In this document: one piece after another, positions 18,735-27,233 of the stretch
Layout: the number at the start of each line of letters is the position of its first letter
Position numbering within the stretch: the stretch's first letter is position 1
Origin: an uncultured Muribaculaceae bacterium
GTDB lineage: Bacteria > Bacteroidota > Bacteroidia > Bacteroidales > Muribaculaceae
Length of the DNA stretch: 39,662 bases
Direction of reading: 5' to 3'
NCBI GenBank assembly: GCA_944321905.1
Contig: CALUNI010000009.1
Location: 1-39,662 of the forward strand
Position numbers and translations under genes: made by a program
The notes under the pieces: model-generated
What the model was told of the DNA's origin: nothing
Databases searched by the model: none
Seen by the model: the letters and a program-made list of their open reading frames with translations, nothing else

Positions 18735-18769
18735 AAGGCTATGCGATGTGATTTCGTGTAGCCTTTTTT
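18735..18769 (+). terminator. Intrinsic terminator closing the candidate non-coding transcript
   Basis: A 12-bp stem (18735-18746 with 18754-18765, two G-U pairs) with a 7-nt loop and a run of six T. It ends about 37 bp upstream of the -7 box for the DUF4923 gene, so it belongs to the preceding transcript. Confidence 0.75.
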
Positions 18770-18805
18770 ATGTCGGGCAAGGTATGCTTTTTTACCAAAA
18801 GGTAT

Positions 18806-18813
18806 TATATTTG
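18806..18813 (+). promoter_or_regulatory. -7 element of the DUF4923 gene
   Basis: TATATTTG fits TAnnTTTG; the -33 region (T-rich, 18788-18793) is weak. The predicted start near 18820 excludes the in-frame codons at 18770 and favours ATG 18839 or 18854. Confidence 0.5.
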
Positions 18814-18838
18814 CAGGGATAAATCTATAAAAATAGAA

Positions 18839-19543
18839 ATGAATCAGAGCAAGATGAAGAAGTTTAATGTTTTATTATTGACAGTAGCATTGGCTGTTGC
18901 CGGTTCGCTTAATGCGAACGCTTTTGACTGGGGCAGCTTGTTAAGCGGGGCTTTGAATAGCGCCAACAACAATAATACCACCGATTCTGCCACAAATTCT
19001 TCGGCCTCTTCGGGCGGGTCGATATTGAGTGGAATTCTTGGCGGCGTGTTGCAGAACGACAACCTTGAAGTAAAGGATTTGGCCGGGACATGGACCGTAA
19101 GCGGCCCGTCGATACAGTTTAAGAGCGACGACATCCTAAAGCAGGCAGGCGGCGCGGCGGCTGCTTCGGTGGTGAAAGAAAAGCTGATGCCGTATTATAG
19201 CAAGCTCGGCCTTGACGGCATGACTATGAAGATAACCGCCGAGGGCGAAATAACGGTAACGTTGAAAAGTGGCAAATCTTTTAGCGGAACCATTAAGAAG
19301 GGCGAAAAAGAGGGCGAGATGGTGCTCGGATTCAACAAGTTGTCGAGTACAAGCAAGATAGGCAATATAACGGTTCAAGTATCGAAATCGATTTCGGCAC
19401 TTAGCTTAATGGCCGATGTGTCGAAGTTGCAGTCGTTGTTGACGCTCGTTTCCGACAAGCTGAACGTGGAGCAGCTGTCGGCCATAACAAGCCTGCTCGA
19501 AGGCTACGACGGAATATATGCCGGCTTGGAATTTACAAAATAA
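18839..19543 (+). CDS. DUF4923 family exported protein
   Basis: Exported protein of about 230 aa of unknown role, of a type I recognise as the DUF4923 family of Bacteroidales. A signal peptide (MKKFNVLLLTVALAVAG..., ending ANA) is followed by DWGSLLSGALNSA and a low-complexity N/S/G linker. The conserved domain then starts at LEVKDLAGTWTVSGPSIQF, a lipocalin/META-like strand pattern, with later KITAEGEITVTLKSGK. The open frame extends up to 18770, but a terminator and then a promoter lie in that extension. The start is thus ATG 18839 (MNQSK) or, more typical of a signal peptide, ATG 18854 (MKKF). A terminator follows at 19627-19662. Single-gene unit. Confidence 0.75.
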   Translation: MNQSKMKKFNVLLLTVALAVAGSLNANAFDWGSLLSGALNSANNNNTTDSATNSSASSGGSILSGILGGVLQNDNLEVKDLAGTWTVSGPSIQFKSDDILKQAGGAAAASVVKEKLMPYYSKLGLDGMTMKITAEGEITVTLKSGKSFSGTIKKGEKEGEMVLGFNKLSSTSKIGNITVQVSKSISALSLMADVSKLQSLLTLVSDKLNVEQLSAITSLLEGYDGIYAGLEFTK

Positions 19544-19626
19544 CGAAAATGCGAGATGCCTCGTGTGGACATGAGTTCCGGCATTTAATAAAGCAAGATT
19601 TGACTCAACATTAAAAATAATGGATA

Positions 19627-19662
19627 AAAGCCGTCTCGTCTATAAAAGAGGCGGCTTTAAAA
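19627..19662 (+). terminator. Terminator of the DUF4923 gene
   Basis: An 11-bp stem (19627-19637 with 19648-19658, one G-U pair) over a 10-nt loop, with an imperfect U-tract TTTAAAATTTC. It lies directly before the glycerate kinase ATG at 19674, which argues against longer starts for that gene. Confidence 0.65.
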
Positions 19663-19673
19663 TTTCTTGGAAG

Positions 19674-20819
19674 ATGAAAGTTGTTGTGGCATGTGATTCT
19701 TTTAAAGGCTCGGCAACGTCGGACGACGTAAATTCGGCCGTGGCGCGTGCTTTTTGCGATGTCATTCCCGGTTGCAGTATAGTTACCGTTCCAATCGCCG
19801 ACGGGGGTGAAGGAACAGTCGAGGCACTGGCACGGGCGGCGAAGTGTGGAATGAAACGCGTAGAGTGCCGCACTTTCGATCCATTGATGCGCCCTGTCGT
19901 TGCAGAATATGTGATTCTTGACAACGATGACACGGCGATAATAGAACTTGCCGCCGCCTCGGGACTGCCATTAGTTGAGCCGCGGCTTCGCAACCCGCTT
20001 GTAACCACCACATATGGCACGGGGCTGCTTATAAAGGATGCAATCGAGCATGGGTGCAGGCGTTTCGTCATTGGCCTCGGTGGCAGTGCCACAAACGATG
20101 GGGGCATGGGGCTGCTTGTGGCTTTGGGCTATAAATTCGTCGATGCATGTGGCAACCGGCTGGGGCCTGTGGGGAATAACCTTGTGCGTGTTGCGCAAGT
20201 CGATGGATCTGAGGTTGACGGTAGAGTGGCATCGTGTGAATTCACGGCTGCTTGCGATGTAACTAATCCATTGGTGGGCGAGGATGGCGCAGCATATGTT
20301 TTTGCGCCTCAGAAGGGTGCAGACGAGCAAGCGGTGAAGCTGCTCGACTGCGGGCTTGCGACGTTTGCTTCGGCGGTGAAGCAGTATTGCGGGAAAGATG
20401 TGTCTCTCATGCCGGGAGCAGGAGCTGCCGGTGGCGTGGGTGGTGGAATTGCAGCGTTGCTGAATGCCTCGTTGAAGCCGGGCAGCGAGATAGTGCTTGA
20501 AATGGCTCGCTTTGACGATATAATAGCCGATGCCGACCTCGTAATTACAGGCGAAGGGAAAATAGATGCGCAGACTGCGATGGGGAAGGCGGTAAACGCT
20601 GTGTCGGCTCATTCCCGCAGGGCCGGTGTGCCTGTGGTAGTCTTGGCCGGGGCGGTGGATGTGGGGGGCGTTGACGACAGCCGGTTTGCCGCAATGTTTT
20701 CCATCCAGCCATTCCCTGTTTCGACCGAATATGCCATGCAGAATGCGGTAACGTTGCGTAACACGTATTTTACAGCCCGGCAGATAGCCAAGTTATGGCA
20801 GGCGTCAAGACATGCTTGA
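19674..20819 (+). CDS. Glycerate kinase (GarK/GlxK type)
   Basis: Phosphorylates D-glycerate, feeding it into lower glycolysis as a phosphoglycerate; this family is usually a 2-kinase. Signatures: MKVVVACDSFKGSATS at the start, VPIADGGEGT near residue 40, GLGGSATNDGGMG near residue 138, and VITGEGKIDAQT in the C-terminal half. 381 aa is normal for the family. The open frame continues upstream to 19620, but those codons fall inside the 19627-19662 hairpin, and the family always begins MKVVVA/MKIVIA, so ATG 19674 is used. No glycerate uptake or glyoxylate genes are adjacent and no consensus promoter is obvious, so its pathway context here is unclear. Confidence 0.93.
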   Translation: MKVVVACDSFKGSATSDDVNSAVARAFCDVIPGCSIVTVPIADGGEGTVEALARAAKCGMKRVECRTFDPLMRPVVAEYVILDNDDTAIIELAAASGLPLVEPRLRNPLVTTTYGTGLLIKDAIEHGCRRFVIGLGGSATNDGGMGLLVALGYKFVDACGNRLGPVGNNLVRVAQVDGSEVDGRVASCEFTAACDVTNPLVGEDGAAYVFAPQKGADEQAVKLLDCGLATFASAVKQYCGKDVSLMPGAGAAGGVGGGIAALLNASLKPGSEIVLEMARFDDIIADADLVITGEGKIDAQTAMGKAVNAVSAHSRRAGVPVVVLAGAVDVGGVDDSRFAAMFSIQPFPVSTEYAMQNAVTLRNTYFTARQIAKLWQASRHA

Positions 20820-20898
20820 ACTCACAAAATCTACACATATTTTCGGTTCCTTTATATGGAAAAATGTGCGATTAATAGCAAATAATTCAAAAAAGGTA

Positions 20899-20929
20899 TT
20901 GACAAACGGCTTTGTCGGTTGTATTTTTG
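20899..20929 (+). promoter_or_regulatory. Promoter of the ftsX operon with a palindrome in the spacer
   Basis: TTGA at 20899-20902, 19-bp spacer, TATTTTTG at 20922-20929. The spacer holds the inverted repeat GACAAA-CGGC-TTTGTC (20901-20916), which could be an operator. The start codon of ftsX is 42 bp downstream of the -7 box. Confidence 0.6.
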
Positions 20930-20970
20930 CAACGGTTTTTGTGTGAATCGCATAAGAAACGGTTGCATCG

Positions 20971-21849
20971 ATGGGCAATTCGGTAAAGAAATCAAAAATA
21001 TCATACGTAAACACCAATATCACTTCGATAATTAGTGTTGCATTAGTCCTTTTGCTCTTGGGAATGGGAGCGATATTGGGCTTGTTTGCCCGGAGTGCCA
21101 CCGAGCGGATACGGGCAAACATCGGTTTTGACGTGTCGATGTCGGATGCGGCAAGCGACATGCAAATTTTGGAAGTGAAACGCCAATTGTCGTCGGCACC
21201 ATACACGGCAAGCGTAAAGTATGTGTCGAAAGAAGAGGCTCTGCTCGCATGGCAGCAAGAGACCGGCGAAGACTTGATGCAGGTGCTTGGCTTCAACCCT
21301 CTCACGGCCGAATTTGAAGTGCATGTGAAGCCTGAGTATGCGGTGGCCGACAGCTTGGGCGCGATTGAAATGTCTCTGTCGCGCAATCCTGCCATAGAGT
21401 CGGTGCAGATTCACAGAGATCAAGTAGAGGCGATAAGCGACAACATACGCAGCATACTGACCGTCCTCGGAGTGGCGGCTATTGCATTGTTGATAATTTC
21501 GTTTGCGTTGATTAACAATACAGTGCGGTTGACGGTTTATTCGCGCAGGTTCCTCATATACACAATGAAACTTGTAGGTGCCACTCCCGGGTTCATCCGC
21601 AGGCCCATAGTCGTGAGCAATATCATAAATGGCTTGATAGCGGCTTTGCTGGCTTCGGTATTGTTGAGCGCAGGACTTTTTTATATACATAAAGTCGAGG
21701 GAGGTTGGTCTATGATGTTTACTCCCGCCGAAGTGTGGTGCGTGTATGGAGGCCTGGTGGTCGTGGGAATCGTGTTGTGTTGCATAGGCGCGGTTCTCGC
21801 GTCAAACAAATACATACGTCTCGACTATGATGAGTTGTTTAAGCGATGA
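20971..21849 (+). CDS. ftsX: Cell division protein FtsX (ABC-like permease)
   Basis: Membrane half of the FtsEX complex, which couples division to activation of peptidoglycan hydrolases. 292 aa. One membrane segment near residues 19-40 is followed by an extracytoplasmic domain (about 45-165, including VKYVSKEEALLAWQQETGED). Three C-terminal membrane segments form the FtsX/MacB-type permease domain (LINNTVRLTVYSRRFLIYTMKLVGATPGFIRRP is the conserved loop). ftsE is not next to it, as is common in Bacteroidota. It heads a run of plus-strand genes (DUF3098, uppP, truB, queA) and overlaps the next gene by 4 bp. Confidence 0.92.
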   Translation: MGNSVKKSKISYVNTNITSIISVALVLLLLGMGAILGLFARSATERIRANIGFDVSMSDAASDMQILEVKRQLSSAPYTASVKYVSKEEALLAWQQETGEDLMQVLGFNPLTAEFEVHVKPEYAVADSLGAIEMSLSRNPAIESVQIHRDQVEAISDNIRSILTVLGVAAIALLIISFALINNTVRLTVYSRRFLIYTMKLVGATPGFIRRPIVVSNIINGLIAALLASVLLSAGLFYIHKVEGGWSMMFTPAEVWCVYGGLVVVGIVLCCIGAVLASNKYIRLDYDELFKR

Positions 21850-22187
21850 GACAAATGATTTTAAAAATAAAAAGTGACGCAAATAAAATGAAATCAAGCA
21901 TAGGAGCAAGCAGCAGGGTTAACGCCTCAAACGCTATTTCAAAAGACGATGAAAAGATGAAGTATAGCAGTCAATTTCCGTTGACCAAGATGAATTTTGT
22001 GCTAATGGCTGTTAGCGGCTTGCTTATAATCGTGGGATTCTTGCTTATGCTTGGCGGAGCCAACGACGGGGAAACGTTTAACAATGACATATTCAGCACC
22101 CGGCGGATTGTCGTTGGCCCTACGATGGCATTTCTGGGCTTTGTTGCCATGGCCGTATCGATTATATATAAGCCTAATCGGAAATAA
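21846..22187 (+). CDS. DUF3098 small membrane protein
   Basis: A 113-aa protein with two membrane helices (about residues 51-70 and 90-107) joined by a conserved GGANDGETFNNDIFSTRRI loop, the pattern of DUF3098. A basic, low-complexity N terminus of about 45 residues faces the cytoplasm. The ATG overlaps the ftsX stop (ATGA), so the two are translationally coupled; this pairing recurs across Bacteroidota and suggests a role linked to FtsX. That role is unproven. Internal ATGs exist, but the coupled start is preferred. Confidence 0.8.
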   Translation: MRQMILKIKSDANKMKSSIGASSRVNASNAISKDDEKMKYSSQFPLTKMNFVLMAVSGLLIIVGFLLMLGGANDGETFNNDIFSTRRIVVGPTMAFLGFVAMAVSIIYKPNRK

Positions 22188-22226
22188 AACCGACAAGGAC
22201 AATGGCGTGGCACAGTGTCGTGTTTG

Positions 22227-22246
22227 CGCTGCTGTTGACAGCAGCG
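22227..22246 (+). other. Stem-loop between DUF3098 and uppP
   Basis: Perfect 8-bp stem CGCTGCTG/CAGCAGCG with a TTGA tetraloop. No U-run follows, so it is not a standard terminator; it might be an mRNA processing or stability element inside the operon. Confidence 0.5.
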
Positions 22247-22327
22247 ATGTGTGAACGTGCAACTATAACAAATTATAAAAAATCATTACGGTAAGAGACA
22301 GTAGCCGTATAAAATTAAGTTCGTAGT

Positions 22328-23173
22328 ATGGATATATTTCAATCAATCATTATTGCCATCGTTGAAGGTCTAACCGAGTTCTTGCCCGTGTCTTCAACAG
22401 GACACATGATTATAACGCAGGAGATGCTTGGCGTGGAATCGACTACTTTTGTGAAAGCATTTACGTTTATCATACAATTTGGTGCCATCTTGTCGGTGGT
22501 ATGTTTGTATTGGAAGCGTTTTTTCCGTCTTAAACCGGTTCCCGAGGGGAAAAAAGGGTTAGAAGCATTTCTTACGAGATATGATTTTTACTGGAAACTT
22601 TTCCTTGGATTCCTTCCGGCCGCCGTGTTCGGGCTGTTGCTTAGCGACTTTATCGACGCTATGCTTGAAAGCGTCGCCGTTGTGGCCGTGATGCTCGTGC
22701 TTGGCGGAGTGCTGATGCTGTTTGTTGACAAGTGGTTTGCCAAGAATGAAGGAAGGCAAACAGCAATGACCGAGCGCCGTTCGGTAATCATAGGCTTGTA
22801 CCAGTGTATTTCTATGATTCCCGGCGTGTCTCGTTCGATGGCCACGATAGTGGGAGGCATGCAGCAAGGACTGTCGCGCAAGGATGCCGCCGAGTTCTCG
22901 TTTTTTCTTGCCGTGCCGACCATGTTTGCGGCATCGGTTTACAAGATGTGGACATTGCTGCGTGAACCGGCCTCGATGCAGCAGTTAAGCGACAATTGGG
23001 TGGTGCTTGTGGTCGGAATGGTGGTGGCATTCATCGTAGCCATGCTTGCAATAAAAGGTTTTGTGAGCTACGTGACCAAATATGGCTTCAAGGCTTTTGG
23101 ATGGTATCGTATAATTGTCGGCGGTGCGATAATTATAATGTTGTTATGTGGCATGAGCCTTGAAATGGCATGA
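22328..23173 (+). CDS. uppP: Undecaprenyl-diphosphatase UppP/BacA
   Basis: Integral membrane enzyme that dephosphorylates undecaprenyl pyrophosphate, recycling the lipid carrier for peptidoglycan and capsule synthesis. 281 aa with about eight hydrophobic segments. The two catalytic motifs are present: the E13 to H26 segment (EGLTEFLPVSSTGH) and PGVSRS at residues 165-170. It lies in the ftsX-DUF3098-uppP-truB-queA cluster and its stop overlaps the truB start by 4 bp (ATGA). The 140-bp gap upstream holds a stem-loop but no convincing promoter. The nearby polysaccharide locus would draw on the same carrier. Confidence 0.97.
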   Translation: MDIFQSIIIAIVEGLTEFLPVSSTGHMIITQEMLGVESTTFVKAFTFIIQFGAILSVVCLYWKRFFRLKPVPEGKKGLEAFLTRYDFYWKLFLGFLPAAVFGLLLSDFIDAMLESVAVVAVMLVLGGVLMLFVDKWFAKNEGRQTAMTERRSVIIGLYQCISMIPGVSRSMATIVGGMQQGLSRKDAAEFSFFLAVPTMFAASVYKMWTLLREPASMQQLSDNWVVLVVGMVVAFIVAMLAIKGFVSYVTKYGFKAFGWYRIIVGGAIIIMLLCGMSLEMA

Positions 23174-23904
23174 GATCGGACGGAAGGTTAAGCCCCATAG
23201 AGGGGGAAGTGTTTGCGGTTGACAAGCCGTTGCGGTGGACATCGTTCGACGTGGTTAAGCGAGTGCGGGCAAAGTTGGCACATCGCTTGGGCATGAAGAA
23301 GATAAAAGTGGGACATGCCGGCACCCTCGACCCATTGGCCTCGGGCGTGCTTGTGATATGCACAGGCCGTGCGACAAAGCGCATCGACGAGTTGCAGGCA
23401 CACGTTAAGGAATATGTGGCCACTTTGCGCTTTGGGGCGACGACTCCAAGTTTCGACCTTGAAACCGAGGTCGATGCCAACTATGAATGGGAGCATATAA
23501 CTCGCGAGCAGCTCGAACGTGTGCTGAAGGAGCGATTTACCGGTGTGGTGGAGCAGGTGCCGCCTGCCTTCTCGGCTTGTAAAATAGATGGGCGAAGGGC
23601 TTACAAGATGGCTCGGAAAGGGCATGAAGTGGAGCTGAAGGCCAAGCAACTTGTAATCGATGAAATCGAGCTGCTTGACTTTTCGATGCCCGAGGCTACA
23701 TTGCGCATCGTGTGCAGCAAAGGAACGTATATCAGGGCGTTGGCTCGCGATATAGGAGAAGCGGTAGGCAGTGGAGCCCATCTTGTGGCACTGCGCCGCA
23801 CCCGGGTGGGCGATACAAGGGTTGAAGATTGCCACAAGGTGGAAGAGCTTATCGAATATTTGCAGAATTGCGACATGGTGATGCCCGAAGAACTGGAATC
23901 GTGA
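23170..23904 (+). CDS. truB: tRNA pseudouridine(55) synthase
   Basis: Converts U55 in the T-loop of tRNAs to pseudouridine. The catalytic motif GHAGTLDPLASG has the active-site aspartate at D54. Further TruB signatures are VPPAFSACKIDGRRAY and CSKGTYIRALARDIG. 244 aa, the usual length for the Bacteroidota form without a long PUA extension. Start ATG 23170 overlaps the uppP stop. queA follows after 48 bp on the same strand, giving two consecutive tRNA-modification genes. Confidence 0.97.
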   Translation: MRSDGRLSPIEGEVFAVDKPLRWTSFDVVKRVRAKLAHRLGMKKIKVGHAGTLDPLASGVLVICTGRATKRIDELQAHVKEYVATLRFGATTPSFDLETEVDANYEWEHITREQLERVLKERFTGVVEQVPPAFSACKIDGRRAYKMARKGHEVELKAKQLVIDEIELLDFSMPEATLRIVCSKGTYIRALARDIGEAVGSGAHLVALRRTRVGDTRVEDCHKVEELIEYLQNCDMVMPEELES

Positions 23905-23952
23905 TAATGCAATGCGTTGAAAAATAAAAGGATATAATATAACATAATAGAA

Positions 23953-25005
23953 ATGAAGTTATCGGAATTTAATTACAATTTGCCAACAGGGCTTATAGCC
24001 AGCGAGCCGGTGCCGGTGCGTGACGAATCGCGCTTGCTCGTGCTACACCGCAAGACGGGAGAAATTGAGCATAGGATATTCAAGGAGATACTTGACTACT
24101 TCGACAGTGGAGACGTTTTTGTGTTTAACGACACGAAGGTGTTTCCGGCACGACTTTTCGGTAACAAGGAAAAGACCGGGGCAAAAATCGAGGTGTTCTT
24201 GTTGCGCGAGCTTAACGAGGAACACAAGCTATGGGACGTGCTTGTGGAGCCGGCTCGCAAGATACGCATAGGCAATAAACTTTATTTCGGACTTGACGAC
24301 TCGATGGTGGCCGAGGTCATAGACAACACAACTTCTCGCGGACGCACGCTGCGTTTCTTGTATGACGGCCCTCACGACGAGTTCAAGGCTAATTTGTATG
24401 CACTCGGAGAGACCCCTCTTCCCGATTATATAAAGCGCAGCCCGGTTCCCGAGGATGCCGAGCGTTACCAGTGCATATATGCCAAGAACGAGGGCGCCGT
24501 TGTGGTGCCGGCGGCAGGGTTGCACTTCAGCCGCGAACTGATGAAGCGCATGGAGATTAAAGGTGTGGAGCGCGGGTTCTTGACCTTGCACTCGGGGCTT
24601 GGCAATTACAGGGAAATCGACGTGGAAGACTTGACCAAGCACCGCATGGACTCTGAGCAGATGGAAGTGGGCGAAGAGTTGGTGGAACTGGTTAACACGG
24701 CCAAGGACAGGGAAAGCCGCGTATGCTCGATAGGCACGTCAACATTGCGCGCAATAGAGAGCACGGTGGGCATGAACGGACATATCAAGCCATATGCGGG
24801 TTGGACCAACAAGTTCATTTTCCCTCCGTATGACTTTACTGTGTGCGACGCTCTCGTGAGCAATTTCCACATGCCGTATTCTGTGATGCTGATGATGGTT
24901 GCGGCATTCGGAGGATATGAAGAGGTGATGCATGCTTATGATGTGGCCGTGAAGGAAAAATACCGTTTCGGGGCATACGGCGACGCAATGCTCATCATCG
25001 ATTGA
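23953..25005 (+). CDS. queA: S-adenosylmethionine:tRNA ribosyltransferase-isomerase
   Basis: Transfers and isomerises the ribosyl moiety of S-adenosylmethionine onto preQ1-tRNA to give epoxyqueuosine. 350 aa, full length. Conserved blocks are clear: [18 protein letters not shown] at the start, [14 protein letters not shown] near residue 57, [14 protein letters not shown] near 180 and the C-terminal [20 protein letters not shown]. The ATG at 23953 follows truB closely. It is the last gene of the ftsX cluster; an inverted repeat follows 18 bp after the stop. Confidence 0.97.
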   Translation: MKLSEFNYNLPTGLIASEPVPVRDESRLLVLHRKTGEIEHRIFKEILDYFDSGDVFVFNDTKVFPARLFGNKEKTGAKIEVFLLRELNEEHKLWDVLVEPARKIRIGNKLYFGLDDSMVAEVIDNTTSRGRTLRFLYDGPHDEFKANLYALGETPLPDYIKRSPVPEDAERYQCIYAKNEGAVVVPAAGLHFSRELMKRMEIKGVERGFLTLHSGLGNYREIDVEDLTKHRMDSEQMEVGEELVELVNTAKDRESRVCSIGTSTLRAIESTVGMNGHIKPYAGWTNKFIFPPYDFTVCDALVSNFHMPYSVMLMMVAAFGGYEEVMHAYDVAVKEKYRFGAYGDAMLIID

Positions 25006-25023
25006 ACATAATTTTGCATTATT

Positions 25024-25056
25024 CCTATCGGGAGGGCAAATTGCGTTCCCGGTAGG
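25024..25056 (+). terminator. Inverted repeat after queA, weak terminator candidate
   Basis: A 10-bp stem (25024-25033 with 25047-25056, one G-U pair) with a 13-nt loop, 18 bp past the queA stop. The following bases (TAAAAAATGC) are not U-rich on the plus strand, so it may be leaky or only protect the 3' end. Confidence 0.4.
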
Positions 25057-25145
25057 TAAAAAATGCATTTTTGACGACATACTAAAAAATGAGAATTGCC
25101 GTTAATAAATAAGTACAAGTCTAAAAATATAGATAAAATAGTAAT

Positions 25146-25946
25146 ATGAAGATAGGATTGCCATTTCTCGTTGTGGCCATGGCGTTGATGCTTGTCGGTT
25201 GTCATAGCAACAAGGACTTTGTATATTTCCAAAACATAGACGACAAACCCGAATTGCTCGAAAGCAAGTATAAGGAGTATGCTGTGCGAGTGAAGCCTGC
25301 CGACCAGCTGCTGATTACCGTAAGGTCGGAAGTGCCGGAGGCTACCGCCATGTATAACCTGCCACAGGTCATGTATGCCGGAAGCGCCGACCAGGAGCTA
25401 TCGACGCAAGGTAAGATGCTTGCATACATCGTTGACGAGAATGGCTACATAGATTTCCCCGTAGTGGGGAAATTGAAAGTCGCGGGACTGACTACGGGCG
25501 AAGTAGCCTCTCTTGTCACCGAACGGGTGTCGAAGGACGTGCATGACCCATATGTGCGCGTGGAGATGGCGACATTCAGGGTAAACGTAATGGGCGAGGT
25601 AAACGAGCCGGGGGCAATGGAAGTGAAAACCGAACGGTACTCGATACTCGACGCGTTGAGCGACGCTGGCGACTTGACGCAATATGGCCGCCGCGACAAC
25701 ATTCTGCTTATCCGCGAAGAAGATGGCAACCGCACTTACCACAGGCTTGACTTAACGAGTGCCGACCTGCTCACGTCGCCATACTATTACTTGCAGCAAA
25801 ACGACGTGGTGTATGTCGAGCCAAACGACGTGCGCAAGTCTAATGCCGAGTATGACCAGAACAACAGCTATAAGGTGCAAGTGATTTCCACCACCATCAG
25901 CGCGATTTCTGTAATAGCTACGTTGGTGATAGCACTTGTGCTATAG
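25146..25946 (+). CDS. Wza-like polysaccharide export lipoprotein
   Basis: Outer-membrane polysaccharide export protein of the Wza/Poly_export family, here with a lipoprotein signal (LVG-C19). The Poly_export domain begins about residue 45 (YAVRVKPADQLLITV), followed by an SLBB-like domain (VNVMGEVNEPGAMEV, residues about 150-190). It ends in a hydrophobic segment (ISAISVIATLVIALVL). 266 aa, typical of Bacteroidota versions, which are shorter than E. coli Wza. It opens the exopolysaccharide locus. A 140-bp leader precedes it; the only promoter-like box is CATTTTTG at 25065-25072, one base off the -7 consensus. Confidence 0.9.
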   Translation: MKIGLPFLVVAMALMLVGCHSNKDFVYFQNIDDKPELLESKYKEYAVRVKPADQLLITVRSEVPEATAMYNLPQVMYAGSADQELSTQGKMLAYIVDENGYIDFPVVGKLKVAGLTTGEVASLVTERVSKDVHDPYVRVEMATFRVNVMGEVNEPGAMEVKTERYSILDALSDAGDLTQYGRRDNILLIREEDGNRTYHRLDLTSADLLTSPYYYLQQNDVVYVEPNDVRKSNAEYDQNNSYKVQVISTTISAISVIATLVIALVL

Positions 25947-25977
25947 CGCATAGCCTCAATCAAAGATGTGAAGTGTT

Positions 25978-27228
25978 ATGTTAAGCAAGAACAAGATATT
26001 TTTCACGCTTTTCGTGTTTGTATTGCTCATCCAGCCGCTTGCTCCTAAGTTGTTCAAGCCGGCCGATGAGCTTATGCTGTTCTTGTTTTTGCTTTTCGTT
26101 GCGCTCGACATGGCGGTAAACCGTGATTTCCGACGTTACAAGAGCCTGTTTGTGCTGGAAGGCGTGTTTGGCTTCTATTTCATTTTTACCGTGCTGTTCA
26201 GGGACTTCAACACCGCCGGGGCGGCCTTGAACGACTTCATATTGCAGCAGAAGGCGTTTGTGCCGTTCTTGTTGGCCTATGCCATTGCTCCGCAGTTTAC
26301 CACTGGAATGAAGCAGGTGCTTAAGGCACTGTGTGTGGCTATGGCATTCCTGTTGGCAGTCATTTTTGTTACCGGGTTGACAAAGTTGGTTTTGGGACAC
26401 GTATATCACCTCGGCACGATATCGATGTCGGTATCGATGCTCTACCTGTTTTGCAGCCTCGACGAGGATGGGAAGGTGTCGCAGCGTGACTTTGTTGTCG
26501 CCATAGCTCTTCTGTCGGTCGGGTTGATGAGTACCCGAGCCAAGTTTTATGGAGAGTATGTAATGGCATTGTTCATGTTTTTCATTTATCGTCCCGGAAT
26601 GGTACGTAAAATGACATTCAAGCATGCTGCCGTGTTGGCCTTAGGTTTTGTCTTGGTGATAATGGTTGCTTGGACTAAGATTAAGTTGTATTTTATTACC
26701 GGAGTCGATTCTAATACGTTTGATCCAGAGGTGATGGAAACGTTGGCTCGCCCGGTGCTGTATGCGACTATGTTCCTTGTATTTATGGATTTCCCGGTAT
26801 TTGGTTCGGGGCTTGCTTCGTTTGCCACACATTCGTCAACACCCTTTGTAAACTATTCCGACCTTTATTACGATTATGGCATAAATGTCATTTGGGGATT
26901 GTCGCCACAGTATCCTAATTTTATTGCTGACGCATACTTTCCCGAGTTGGCGCAATTCGGGATTGTCGGTGTTGCACTGTTCATCGCTTTTTGGGTATGG
27001 GTGTGGCGTAAGTTGCGGCTGTCATTACACCTTGGCCGCAGCCTCGAATTCTCGATTGGAGTGATAGTGGTTTGCTTTGCGATGATTGAAAACACGTCGG
27101 GTGCCACTATCTTGCAGGCGGGCGGGTATATACCAATGATGGTCTTGGGTATGTTGGTAAGTAAGTACAGGAGACTTGGCAAGCAGGATATGAAAACAAT
27201 TTTATCAAAAGATTATATACAAAATTAA
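25978..27228 (+). CDS. Wzy-like O-antigen/exopolysaccharide polymerase
   Basis: Polytopic membrane protein of 416 aa with roughly ten hydrophobic segments and a larger extracytoplasmic loop (about residues 270-320, PVFGSGLASFATHSS then DYGINVIWG). This is the layout of the O-antigen ligase/polymerase (Wzy/WaaL-like) superfamily. Proteins of this type join repeat units on the periplasmic face. Position between a Wza-like and a Wzc-like gene supports the polymerase role. Membrane proteins of this class diverge quickly, so family rather than specificity can be given. Confidence 0.75.
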   Translation: MLSKNKIFFTLFVFVLLIQPLAPKLFKPADELMLFLFLLFVALDMAVNRDFRRYKSLFVLEGVFGFYFIFTVLFRDFNTAGAALNDFILQQKAFVPFLLAYAIAPQFTTGMKQVLKALCVAMAFLLAVIFVTGLTKLVLGHVYHLGTISMSVSMLYLFCSLDEDGKVSQRDFVVAIALLSVGLMSTRAKFYGEYVMALFMFFIYRPGMVRKMTFKHAAVLALGFVLVIMVAWTKIKLYFITGVDSNTFDPEVMETLARPVLYATMFLVFMDFPVFGSGLASFATHSSTPFVNYSDLYYDYGINVIWGLSPQYPNFIADAYFPELAQFGIVGVALFIAFWVWVWRKLRLSLHLGRSLEFSIGVIVVCFAMIENTSGATILQAGGYIPMMVLGMLVSKYRRLGKQDMKTILSKDYIQN

Positions 27229-27233
27229 ACGAT

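Larger units (their letters stand above)
18033..18769 (+). ncRNA. Candidate structured non-coding RNA (about 740 nt) or decayed element
   Basis: The stretch between the sigma operon and the DUF4923 gene has no convincing gene but is bounded by a consensus promoter (17997-18026) and an intrinsic terminator (18735-18769). Helices visible by eye: GCAAATCC/GGATTTGC (18056-18063 with 18093-18100, then TTTT); CCCATA/TATGGG (18158 with 18177); GCCGC-CTTA-GCGGC (18250-18263); a nested arm from 18377-18386 to 18433-18442 holding GCGTA/TACGC and CGTG/CACG; and AATCGCAA/TTGCGATT (18494-18501 with 18531-18538). TATGGTAAAT occurs twice (18307 and 18479). It does not match the RNase P RNA, tmRNA or SRP RNA signatures I know. 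A small open frame (18178-18330, 50 codons) is the main alternative. The real ends may be shorter; the first hairpin could itself stop transcription near 18105. Confidence 0.4.

Noticed and set aside
18770..18838. Upstream in-frame extension of the DUF4923 gene
   Set aside because: It begins at the preceding terminator's U-run, before the predicted transcription start, and hides the signal peptide.
19620..19673. Longer start for glycerate kinase
   Set aside because: These codons lie within the terminator hairpin of the upstream gene; the family begins at MKVVVACD (19674).
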